From positions 372,001 to 436,000 of the forward strand of contig NBIV01000030.1 in the NCBI GenBank assembly GCA_003194525.1: a stretch of DNA of 64,000 nt, given 5' to 3'. Position 1 is the first letter of the stretch. Each line of letters starts with the position of its first letter. This stretch comes from Gracilariopsis chorda (lineage: Eukaryota; Rhodophyta; Florideophyceae; Gracilariales; Gracilariaceae). The notes beneath the pieces were generated by a model. It ran no database searches. It was not told the origin of the DNA and worked only from the letters and a program-made list of their open reading frames with translations. Position numbers and translations under genes: made by a program. Positions 11,501 through 18,721 of this stretch are shown one piece after another.

Positions 11501-12924
11501 AACTACTTTTTACGTTGGATAAGAGCCCTGATGACTACTCTCGAGGCCTTGATATTCTACAAACATTCTTGGGAACCATGCTTTCGTACACCTCCGTTTC
11601 TGTACATATTTCCCCTGAGAATGAAACAAAGCTAAGAAACCATGTGCTGCCGGAATGTGAGAGGCTGCTAGGGATGGTCGGTGATCGCAGAGACATATAT
11701 AGATCTCTTGTGGACCTAATACATGCTTACCTTATTTGCAATCCGCGGAATCATCATGAAAGAGCGATGTTGACGTTACAAAAAGTGCTGTTTCTAAGCC
11801 ACTCCAAACATGCCTCAGTGCGCGCTCTTTGTGATATTGCGCATGCAACCTCATGCATTGAGTCGGCTGAATGCGGAAACGAAACGATATGTTCCCTCGT
11901 CGGACTCGAACCGAAACATTTTTCCGCCGAGCATGGGAGGTTTCGTCTTGAACTATTAGAGCTGGCAGTTGATACAGGTACTAGGCTTTCACGAAGACTT
12001 TCTAATGAAGTTGTCAAGAAGCAGGCTGTTTATGAGGACATCAGGAATTTTGCTACTCAACACAAGCTCCATCAGCGGGGTATCAAAAAGATGGACCATG
12101 TCCGTGCAATGTATAGTCTTGCGGTGCTTTTGGATGTAGGAACGGGGGGGGTGCAACCAGATGCAAGACGAGCTGTTGAAATGTACGAAAGCCTCATTGA
12201 GGAGTGGGAGGACACATATTCTATGTTCAACTTAGCGGTTCTTCTTGAAACTGGTGCTGGGAATGTGAAGCGCGATGTGAAGAGGGCTGCTATGCTTTAC
12301 CAGCGAGCCATCAACGAAGGACGTAATGTTGAAGCTATGTTCAGCCTTGGCTTCTTGTTGCATCACGGACCTGGTAATATCGAACCGGATGAACCAGATC
12401 AAAAGAAAGCGGCGCGTCTGTATGAACAAGCAATTACTGCAGGGAATCATGTTGAAGCAAAATTTAATCTGGCTAACTTATTGCAAACTGGCGGTGACGG
12501 CGCAAAACCAGATGCAAAGAGAGCTATTACGCTGTACCAAAACATCATTGACGAAGAGAACCATGTTCACGCTATGTACAACCTTGCTTTACTGCTGCAA
12601 AGTGGTATCGAGGGAATGACACCCGATACAACGCAGGCAGCCGAACTCTATGAAAGGGCTATTCAGGAAGCAGGAGACGTAAATGCGATGTACGCTCTCG
12701 CTGACCTACTTATGACGAAAAGCGAAGTGGAAGAGCGTGACATTGCCAAAGCAAAATCTCTTGTGACAACAGCTGCGAAGAGTCAAAAGGAGCTCACCGT
12801 TGGTTTGGACCACATGAGACGAGTGTGGAAAGTATTGAAAGACGGTTCAAAGCAAGTAAGGCCTGATATTGAGCTCTCTCAGGTCATTGAACATCACGCA
12901 CGAGAGTTGAAGGTTGATCTGTGA
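8566..12924 (+). CDS. Sel1-repeat membrane protein, 1,452 residues
   Basis: The frame is open from 8530, but the first ATG is at 8566 (MTVDTLAESFW), taken as the start. Three hydrophobic segments at about residues 9-28, 51-70 and 79-98 suggest an N-terminal membrane anchor. A long middle part with no family I recognise follows; it is rich in Trp and aromatic residues and has a Ser/Glu linker near residues 435-455. From about residue 1180 to 1405 come six Sel1-like repeats of 36-38 residues, each with the pattern AMYxLAxLL...PDxxxAxxLYExAI. Sel1 repeats form alpha-solenoids that scaffold protein complexes, as in SEL1L/Hrd3 of ER-associated degradation. A scaffold role at an internal membrane is inference. 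The gene is a single exon of 4.36 kb. Confidence 0.85.
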   Translation: MTVDTLAESFWFIVSAYMAAFVPWTIIANKDFISEKWKTVRNTRHAGYHNMFWSIIPFFYVIVYCIVQGLSGDYKETCAAVVATLFALLHMFRTLWGLWQLRSFRIWAENSIRALKTLGITYDLHGSSTTGKNDCTAESLTPAYIADHILINEQIVDNQIMHGNVHCFLSFGDDIDLLTHADDTIHLWDPVLAAIRWFRIFAATVSDQFLRLIGQGKRRRFTQVPLRPVEIWVRWASTFAAQGLKEWMTEFEAVLGPDSQSPRSRATATEKLFQRGRYFGAEVLASASLHLWSEFHPGVASSPFLWDAWKEDSHMTDGRLVKQELFHEALRSGEALPFGTPHLRDLEEQEECEELVSFSYEPYRDFLTEFITELPVKSIYTTEIRSFDVGMLEWLTILLHLGTLSLRVDRGNSRKENSDQRSVGSSERNGSSESSSSTESTEATTKNEKFSWIDSDQAVATLRAQLNIVEERFLSGSKGAEKQTYISDKTDIQSAFPLGFNLISLPSKVNRLVTKVGELVDVWMALVSGGQISFLLNNLNEDWEKFCLGVNNIGSSGTEQPPKFHEINVELEKRRLARRIADRNHRYGFMDHFITFMGYRMESVRTSLARWVAAKEGKCANEFFEKVDPHLVSDFQVPVQLSSPLSSLLGSTRRSKALGRRSVQCRLIWEIQNALESTLMVEAEFFEAVDTDQTFCISMMMLFILSFPSLTVTVHESNPVVEQYEQNGCCCIRIEGSQTSIIPCENHECDTSTAVTIVPICGPQKFSVVVNITTTGQCSMRVFADRERFQWQWWRDAFLGRLEGFREWQTQQNIPCVELDLDEEYAEAPGISKLRTATHSSFQTWNEWTPFRAIICKYELESDGLLQQPCVVELKTPSIRDEKAGITNHFVEIPVQDIKEVSYEEADDALLMHTCLLVQDALKHQPVLMNVSHDEGTGGNPADLLIKLGDTLEPSRAVNLYEIAAVQYGRVDALQRSLQLLFTLDKSPDDYSRGLDILQTFLGTMLSYTSVSVHISPENETKLRNHVLPECERLLGMVGDRRDIYRSLVDLIHAYLICNPRNHHERAMLTLQKVLFLSHSKHASVRALCDIAHATSCIESAECGNETICSLVGLEPKHFSAEHGRFRLELLELAVDTGTRLSRRLSNEVVKKQAVYEDIRNFATQHKLHQRGIKKMDHVRAMYSLAVLLDVGTGGVQPDARRAVEMYESLIEEWEDTYSMFNLAVLLETGAGNVKRDVKRAAMLYQRAINEGRNVEAMFSLGFLLHHGPGNIEPDEPDQKKAARLYEQAITAGNHVEAKFNLANLLQTGGDGAKPDAKRAITLYQNIIDEENHVHAMYNLALLLQSGIEGMTPDTTQAAELYERAIQEAGDVNAMYALADLLMTKSEVEERDIAKAKSLVTTAAKSQKELTVGLDHMRRVWKVLKDGSKQVRPDIELSQVIEHHARELKVDL

Positions 12925-13306
12925 GGTGATCGTTGATCTTCTTTTTGAACTGCTTCTGGTGGGATCTGCAACATGTGTTTTAGATAATGAAGAACCTTTT
13001 CGGTTTGTTTTCGGTTGTGCAATTTATGATGGGAATGGTACCGCCGTACCCTTGGGCAGTTCACACTTTCAAGGTTTTTGTTGTTCGAAATTCATGAGGG
13101 TGCTGTGGCAATTAAGATCAATTGGATACTCACGTAGGTGTAGATACTTGTTGTGACTTTTTCGCTGCTCTTCACTGTGAAGTATCTAGAGAGTGTAGAT
13201 GCTCCACATAAAATGGGAACTCCGAGATTCGTGCAGTACAAGCACCCTACCCTTGGGCGATTCGAGAGTTGAGAGACTTCAGTCTCTGGAAAACGAAAGC
13301 TTGTAT

Positions 13307-13365
13307 CCATGATGATGAAGATGCGTGCATCTCCAGTGGAGATGCACGCATCTTCATCATCATGG
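13307..13365. repeat. Perfect palindrome, 29-bp arms, 1-nt centre
   Basis: The arms 13307-13335 and 13337-13365 are exact reverse complements around a single G at 13336. The left arm begins CCATGATGATGAAG. With effectively no loop this suits cruciform extrusion or a template-switch scar better than a processed RNA hairpin. Confidence 0.95.
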
Positions 13366-13396
13366 AGATTCTCCAGCTAGTAGAGTAGTCCTTTCC

Positions 13397-13435
13397 CAAG
13401 CCTGGCAGGTTGCAGACTGCAACCTGCCAGGCTTG
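13397..13435. repeat. Perfect palindrome, 19-bp arms, 1-nt centre
   Basis: The arms 13397-13415 (CAAGCCTGGCAGGTTGCAG) and 13417-13435 are exact reverse complements around A at 13416. It starts 31 bp after the previous palindrome and is unrelated in sequence, so the two arose separately. Confidence 0.95.
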
Positions 13436-13670
13436 AGCAATGCAGACGTTTCGATTTTTTTTGGGAAAATGCGAAGGGATGACACATCCCGAAGGTCTAG
13501 TCCTCTACATGGCAGGATAGCAGATAGTTTGGAGCACGTGAACGACGGACCTGTCCATGTTTCGTTGTTGCTGATTCCGTCTGCTTTTTTGTGTATCAAC
13601 TAAAGCAAGCCTCTCAACTCCTCTCAGCCCCTACAAGACGCATTCGTTTGGCTTGTTTTCGTGGTTCGGC

Positions 13671-14156
13671 ATGGGAAACCATCCGTCAAAAGCCCCAGGA
13701 AAAGTGGCAGAGGAGTTTGTTCATGATACCATTCATCAGAACAACGTAGTCGTAAGTTCAGAAGATTGCCAAGGTTATTTTCTTTACGTGTGAGTAGTAT
13801 TCTGACCATCAGTTGTGCACTTGTCTAAGATTTTCAGCAAGAGGAGTTGCGGGTATTGCGACGCCGCCAAACGAGCTTTGAGAGTGGAGGCGAAAAGACT
13901 TGGGCAAGCAGGCTGTTCCGTTCCGAAACCGACAGTAGTTGAACTTGATGATGGAAGTTTACCCCCAGAAGTCGCAAGAGAGGTTCAAAGCATTCTCTTG
14001 AAAATGACAGGGGAGTCGACAGTGCCGCGGGTATTTCTCAATCAGTCTTTTGTAGGCGGCGCCACGGAAACGATCAAATATGCCCAAGAAGGGGGACTGC
14101 AGTTTGCGTTGATGAAAGCTGGGCAATGCAATGTAGCCGAGAATGAATATCAGTAG
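13671..14156 (+). CDS. Dithiol glutaredoxin, two exons (13671-13751, 13830-14156)
   Basis: Exon 1 begins at ATG 13671 and encodes 27 residues ending QNNVV. The intron is 78 bp (13752-13829), starts GTAAGT, ends CTAAG and lies in phase 0. Exon 2 resumes with IFSKRSCGYC, so the junction rebuilds the usual glutaredoxin strand VVxFSKxxCxYC. The product is about 135 residues. It has the active site C34-G-Y-C37, the cis-proline TVP at 91-93 and the GG of the glutathione-binding turn at 103-104 (FVGGATE). Glutaredoxins reduce protein disulfides and glutathione mixed disulfides using GSH. The residue before the second Cys is Tyr, as in CPYC types, and the second residue is Gly instead of Pro. The start of exon 2 alone (ATG 13815) would cut off the first strand, so the spliced model is preferred. 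The product appears cytosolic, with no clear targeting peptide. Confidence 0.87.
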
Positions 14157-15312
14157 GTTACAATTGCGCTTCACACACTACAGCCCACCCGCAAGCGTAT
14201 GAATTGTTTCGAGCATAGGTTCACCTGGCAGCACCCCTATTGTTCATGTTTCTCATCGAAAGAATTGAGAGTAGGATTAATACTGCCATTTTCCTGCTCT
14301 TAACTTGGGCTTTTCGCTGTGACGCCCGCTTTCACTTACTCCAAGTTCTAAACTAATGCATTTTCGACAAGGAGATCTACCACCAGATCTCATGAACAAG
14401 AAAAGAAGGGGACATCTGTGACATAGAAAACAATGATATGTTCAATAATGAAGAAAGAAGAATCGGTATGACGTTGTATGCTCACCTGGATCAATGATCC
14501 ACTGATTGTATTCTACAACAGTAAGATGGTTACCGTGAATTTTGAACTCAAAACAGAGTATTCCGACGCAAAAGGAGAACCATCTTCTCAGAAGAAATCC
14601 CCTTTTCAAAGCAAAGCCAGAAGCTTTCTTGAACCCATATCGCATAGAACAAGTCTTTACAGAATAGTGCTGCGTTGTCAGCTGACAAGCAGAACTTGGC
14701 GTGAAGAGCGGCCGAATGTGAGAGAAAGAAGGGGAAAGACAGTGAGACGTGTTCTTAGGCAGTGGTCAGGGAAAGTAAGTATCTTGGTTTCCTGCGAAGA
14801 TTGATGAATCTCCAAGCGTATCCCTCTCCCTTAGTGCCGCAGTGAGGCATTCAAAGCCCATACAACACAATACAATTGCCAATAATAGGGGAACCTACCT
14901 CCGCTTTGCTTATCCGCACCCGCATAAGGGCACGGTTTTCGTACCAAGCAGGTTATTGAGAAATTGAACGAACAGCAGACTGACCAAATCCAAGAAGAGA
15001 CAGGTATTCCTTGTCGTTGTTGACAACTTGTAGGTCGTGATCAAACCAATTGTAGCTGCGAAGCTACTCAAACGTAAAGCAGATTGCCACATCAGTTCAT
15101 CACCGGTCATTGATTCGCGATCAGCGACTGCAAAAGAAGGATTCGTCCCAGAGAAAATCCGTCGCTTGTGTAAACTTATCTTGTAGGCGTAAGTATTTAT
15201 CCTTCCCCAATCTCAGAACATGTCTAAGAAACCGTCGATACGATTACCCGATCTTCATCGAATGCATAAGTGGCTCAATACAAATCGGGAGCTTAAAGGC
15301 AAAACGATTCAG
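14157..15312. other. Intergenic, nothing recognised
   Basis: The 1.15 kb between the glutaredoxin stop and the F-box gene stop holds one plus-strand open frame of 108 codons (14478-14804) with a GTG or TTG-type first codon and no recognisable domain. A small palindrome AGATCT...AGATCT lies near 14371-14390. I see no RNA gene or transposon end. Confidence 0.5.
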
Positions 15313-15954
15313 CTATACACGTGGCGGAGGGTAAGCGTATTGTACGAAACCCAAAAGACTCCGACCATGGTATCCAAGCTGTATTCTCCCATAATCACAA
15401 GGCGGAAATAAAACGAATCGTCGTTCAGCCTCAAGTGCCAAGCCGGCTCGCGCTCTCTGGCTAAGATACTCAATAAACTCATCAAAGCCATGACGATCTG
15501 CTTCCGACTCCGGTTCGAAGTATAACACAGCAGCATCATGCAACGCAAAAGTCTGCAGATGCACTATACTGAAACGTCGTTCCACAACAAGCACCTTGGG
15601 TAAACCAACATCCCCGACGGGGGTTCCCGATACCTGATGCGCGACCAAATTGCATACGAAGCTGCGCGTCTTTTGCAAACAGCAGGTCCACTTTGGGATG
15701 TTCTCGATCTTGGGATACATATTGCGCCAACAGTTGGCATCGTCCAAGGATATTGCACGGTCGATGAGTTGCCATAGCTCTTGATCAGTTTCTAATGCCG
15801 CCCAGTCAGCAACGCAAAGTTTCTTCCACAAATGCTCACCCCCAGCAAGTGCGTTCCACCTGCTGCAAACCTCACGGGCGCGAGCAAGCTCCCTAGCTCC
15901 GAGAAACTGGAAAACGTGGCGGACGAGCTTATCATAGAGGTGATCAAAAAGCAT
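15313..15954 (-). CDS. F-box domain protein
   Basis: This 213-residue protein begins with an F-box at about residues 2-48 (HLYDKLVRHVFQFLGARELA, then CSRWNALAGGEHLWKKLC), with the conserved Trp and Leu pattern that contacts SKP1. F-box proteins are the substrate receptors of SCF ubiquitin ligases. Residues 50-213 have no repeat type I recognise (no Kelch, LRR or WD pattern), so the substrate cannot be guessed. The N-terminal Met at 15954 is the only sensible start because the F-box begins at once. The gene is intronless as read. Confidence 0.78.
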   Translation of the reverse strand: MLFDHLYDKLVRHVFQFLGARELARAREVCSRWNALAGGEHLWKKLCVADWAALETDQELWQLIDRAISLDDANCWRNMYPKIENIPKWTCCLQKTRSFVCNLVAHQVSGTPVGDVGLPKVLVVERRFSIVHLQTFALHDAAVLYFEPESEADRHGFDEFIEYLSQRARAGLALEAERRFVLFPPCDYGRIQLGYHGRSLLGFVQYAYPPPRV

Positions 15955-16170
15955 TTTCGCATTTCCAGAAGCCGCAGTTCAACACTCTAGAGGCTCAACA
16001 TTGTGCATAGCAGAGCTTTTCTCCGAGCGGCTGGTCACGAACGAAAGGCGCCCGAGCGGGAGACGCACACGCCGGGGAACATGCGAACAACAATGCAGAT
16101 ATATCCATGAGCTGAGGCTTGGTTGCCAGCATCCGATGCCAGTGCAGTTGTGAAAGGGTGCATGAATACA

Positions 16171-16325
16171 CTCACTGAAATTTAAACAAATCCACCAAAC
16201 CGCCTGCCTCGCTCGTGAAGAGCAAGGCCGGTCAAGGATGGATTAGTGCGGTAACGTACACTGCCCGAAATTCAAATAGGTCCAACAGACCAGCGGCCTT
16301 GTTCGTGAAGAGCAAGGCCAGTGAA
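16171..16325 (+). repeat. Two tandem 60-bp units with a GGCCTTGYTC hairpin, 90-bp period
   Basis: The unit at 16171-16230 recurs at 16261-16320. Each has GAAATTYAAA, then TCCA and a short hairpin (GGCCTTGYTC-GTGAA-GAGCAAGGCC). The second copy is a better hairpin than the first. An inverted third copy lies at 22921-22975, at the far side of the DNA-transposon block. The copies look like subterminal or terminal motifs of a mobile element I cannot name. Confidence 0.75.
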
Positions 16326-16479
16326 GATCTGTTGAGTGGCTCACAACATGTACAAGAGTAGAGTTTTTGCATTGGTAGTAGCAAAAAGACAAAGTAGAAC
16401 TCAATCAAACAACATATTTAGATTTTACTATGTGAAATTTAGCATAAATCATCGAAATTCAATAAGTCAAAAACAACTT

Positions 16480-16672
16480 TGTAGATAAAACAACACAATC
16501 AATAGCCAGAAGGTCCACCATTTGCATCCAGCACGCATAGTAGACGATTATTGATAGAACGGTAGAGTTTCCGTATAAAAGCTTACTCGACATTGTTCCA
16601 TACTGATTCGATTTTAGCACCAAGCTCGTGCACAGTATTAACCTTTTTGAAACGGAAAGCTTACGTCTACTG
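16480..16672 (-). pseudogene. C-terminal fragment of an older Tc1-like transposase
   Basis: On the minus strand one frame reads as the end of a Tc1/IS630 transposase: WNNVE, then KLYRSINNRLLCVLDANGG, which matches the usual ISKLYESMPRRLQAVI-NGG pattern. It contains in-frame stops. The fragment ends at the TA into which the intact Tc1 element at 16675 inserted. I did not recognise its other half to the right of 18240. Confidence 0.55.
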
Positions 16673-16674
16673 TA

Positions 16675-16876
16675 CAGTGCACGCCATAAAGATAGGACAC
16701 CCCATATTTTGTGGCGTCTTGGGTTCAAAATAGGGCCATGTATAAAACAAAAGCGGTGAAAAGGACTCTTTTCAGAAGACCAATCAGGCCCAACAGGCCG
16801 TTTTATAAAAAACTAAAAACTTCTGGATGTTATTCCGATTCGGCTACTACAGTAGGTGTCATATCTATAAAACATT
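16675..16876 (+). repeat. Left terminal inverted repeat of the Tc1 element
   Basis: This pairs with 18037-18238 over about 202 bp; the outer 130 bp are identical. Transposase-binding sites should lie within it. Confidence 0.92.
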
Positions 16877-16999
16877 TCCGCTTTACGCGGCAAAAGCAAA
16901 CAGATACGCACTGCAATGACGCGCCAAAGCCCTTATATCGTAACAATGGCTCTGTAGCAAGCCGACAGTTCCCCCGCAAGCACAAAAACCACCACAATC

Positions 17000-17998
17000 A
17001 TGGGAAAGGGACTCCGTTTGTCTGAGAAAGAACAAGGAATGGTCACGGCTCTGCACAGTGTCAAAGAAAGCGTTTCATCCATCGCTAAGGCGCTAGGAGG
17101 GTCGCGCAGCGTTGTCAGAAACTTTAACTGCCTCAAAGACACCTATGGAGTGAAAAAAAGTTCCGGTAGGCCATCGAAACTTGCGGTGGTGGCGAAACGA
17201 TGCCTTATTCGCGAGGCTGCCAAGGTCAATATGAGCGCCCGTGCTCTTCGAAAGACTCTGGAACTCTCGGTGTCCCTTCGTACTACCCAGCGTATGTTGC
17301 AGAAAGCACCTGTTCTCGATTACAAGAAGATGCTGCCACGCCCCAACATCACCCCTTTGCACCGTGCCAAGAAGATGGAATGGGCTTCAGCTCATGTCCA
17401 GTGGAGGCCACAGGAATGGGCCAAGGTTGTATTCTCTGATGAAAAGAAGTTTAATTTGGATGGCCCGGACCGTCTCGCGTACTACTGGCATGACATAATG
17501 AAGGAAGAAAGGACATTTTCTCGCAGGCAGGCAGGGGGTTCTTCTTTGATGGTATGGGGTGCTTTTGCAGAAGGTGGTAAATCTGTTTTAGCAATCACAA
17601 GTGGTAATCAGGATGCCAAGAAGTACTGCAAGACACTGGAGGATTACTTGCTGCTTTTTGCAGAGAAGACCTTTGCTGGTTGTTGGACGTTTCAGCAAGA
17701 TAATGCTTCTATCCATCGCGCAAAGCTCACCAAAAAGTGGTTTAAAGACCAAAACATCACCGTTATGGAGTGGCCTGCCAAGAGTCCGGACCTTAATCCG
17801 ATAGAAAACATGTGGGGCATACTTGCAAGGAAGGTTTATGCAAATGCTCGTCAGTTTTCTAACCTGTCAGAGCTCAAGTCTTGTGTGTTAGAATCATGGG
17901 ACGAAATTGACTCATCCTACATCTACAAGCTTCTTTGCAGCATGCCAAAGCGTTGCGTACAGGTCCTAGAGAAGCGGGGGGCCAAGACAGACTACTAG
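17000..17998 (+). CDS. Tc1/mariner transposase, DD34E, full length
   Basis: The 332-residue protein has the paired helix-turn-helix DNA-binding region in residues 1-110 (LSEKEQGMVTALHS; SIAKALGGSRSVVRNF; GRPSK linker). The catalytic domain follows. The triad is D147 (VVFSDEKKF), D234 (FQQDNASIHR) and E269 (SPDLNPIENMWG), with 34 residues between the last two, which is the Tc1 spacing. The C-terminus ends in the usual PKRCVQVLEKRG motif. The length (332) equals the family norm and there is no stop or frameshift. The start ATG at 17000 is preceded by an A-rich CACAATC context. It cuts and pastes its own element into TA sites. Confidence 0.95.
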   Translation: MGKGLRLSEKEQGMVTALHSVKESVSSIAKALGGSRSVVRNFNCLKDTYGVKKSSGRPSKLAVVAKRCLIREAAKVNMSARALRKTLELSVSLRTTQRMLQKAPVLDYKKMLPRPNITPLHRAKKMEWASAHVQWRPQEWAKVVFSDEKKFNLDGPDRLAYYWHDIMKEERTFSRRQAGGSSLMVWGAFAEGGKSVLAITSGNQDAKKYCKTLEDYLLLFAEKTFAGCWTFQQDNASIHRAKLTKKWFKDQNITVMEWPAKSPDLNPIENMWGILARKVYANARQFSNLSELKSCVLESWDEIDSSYIYKLLCSMPKRCVQVLEKRGAKTDY

Positions 17999-18036
17999 AA
18001 GCACAGTATGGGCTCTGTAAGGTGGCGTAAGGTGCG

Positions 18037-18238
18037 AATGTCTTATAGATATGACACCCTCTGTAGTAGCCGAATCGGCATAACATCCAGAGGTTTTTTG
18101 TTTTTTATAAAACGGCCTGTTGGGCCTGATTGGTCTTCTGAAAAGAGTCCTTTTCACCGCTTTTGTTTTATACATGGCCCTATTTTGAACCCAAGACGCC
18201 ACAAAATATGGGGTGTCCTATCTTTATGGCGTGCACTG
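18037..18238 (-). repeat. Right terminal inverted repeat of the Tc1 element
   Basis: This is the mirror of 16675-16876, with near-complete identity. It begins 38 bp after the transposase stop and also holds the presumptive 3' UTR. Confidence 0.92.
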
Positions 18239-18240
18239 TA

Positions 18241-18721
18241 GTAGACATAAGCTGTTGAATTGATTGGACAAAGATTAGAACGATTGAAACAACAGCCACA
18301 TGCAAACGCGACAAGTACTTGATTTCCTTATGTCTATACTGGTATATATAAGGCGAAAGTGAATAATTAGTTGCATTTCACATGACAGCATCTGTGTTGC
18401 GACCTTTCCAGCCACATATTCAGTGTCTTTCATCTGCCCTGTCTACCATGCGCCATTACCCGGAGTTTTCACTTCATGCCGTACTGGCCTGATGTGCTAC
18501 AGAATGTGCAATTAGATAGACCTTACCAAATCTACCAGATTGCCTTTCGAAACTCTACTGAACCCGCCAATAGTCATACCCATCTTTGCAGCACTCGTGG
18601 CAGACTCGTTCATATTGGGCTTCTGGTGTTGATTTAGAATAAAAGTTTTTCTTTCCGTCTTTTCTTCGAATGATTCTGCCCGAGAAAGGGCTGAGATAAC
18701 CAACAATAAGGAATGTGATTC
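18241..18721. other. Spacer between Tc1 and piggyBac sequences
   Basis: This AT-richer stretch follows the right TA of the Tc1 element. It should be the other side of the interrupted older sequence and the 5' part of the piggyBac element. Short phrases (PEFSLHAVLA-like, near 18470) hint at coding remnants, but I cannot assign them. No TTAA-flanked piggyBac end was found. Confidence 0.4.

Larger units (their letters stand above)
12925..13670. other. Intergenic, with two perfect palindromes
   Basis: The interval lies between two plus-strand genes and has no supported ORF. Its notable content is the pair of long palindromes at 13307-13365 and 13397-13435. The last part presumably holds the glutaredoxin promoter. 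Confidence 0.6.
16675..18238 (+). mobile_element. Intact-looking Tc1/mariner element with TA target duplication
   Basis: The element is 1,564 bp, begins CAGTGCACGCC and ends GGCGTGCACTG. It is flanked by TA on both sides (16673-16674 and 18239-18240), the Tc1/mariner target duplication. It carries about 200-bp terminal inverted repeats that differ at only about six positions, and one uninterrupted transposase frame. All parts needed for a recent, possibly still mobile copy are present; activity itself cannot be seen from sequence. Confidence 0.93.

Noticed and set aside
13815-14156. Glutaredoxin starting at ATG 13815
   Set aside because: This start lies inside the intron and removes the conserved first beta strand; the two-exon model rebuilds it in phase.
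16261-16330. Helitron 3' end
   Set aside because: The GGCCTTGTTC hairpin suggested one, but there is no CTRR end, no TC start and no Rep/helicase sequence.
16711-17025. Open frames inside the Tc1 terminal repeats (both ends give near-identical peptides)
   Set aside because: They are chance frames in the inverted repeat; the real transposase is at 17000-17998.
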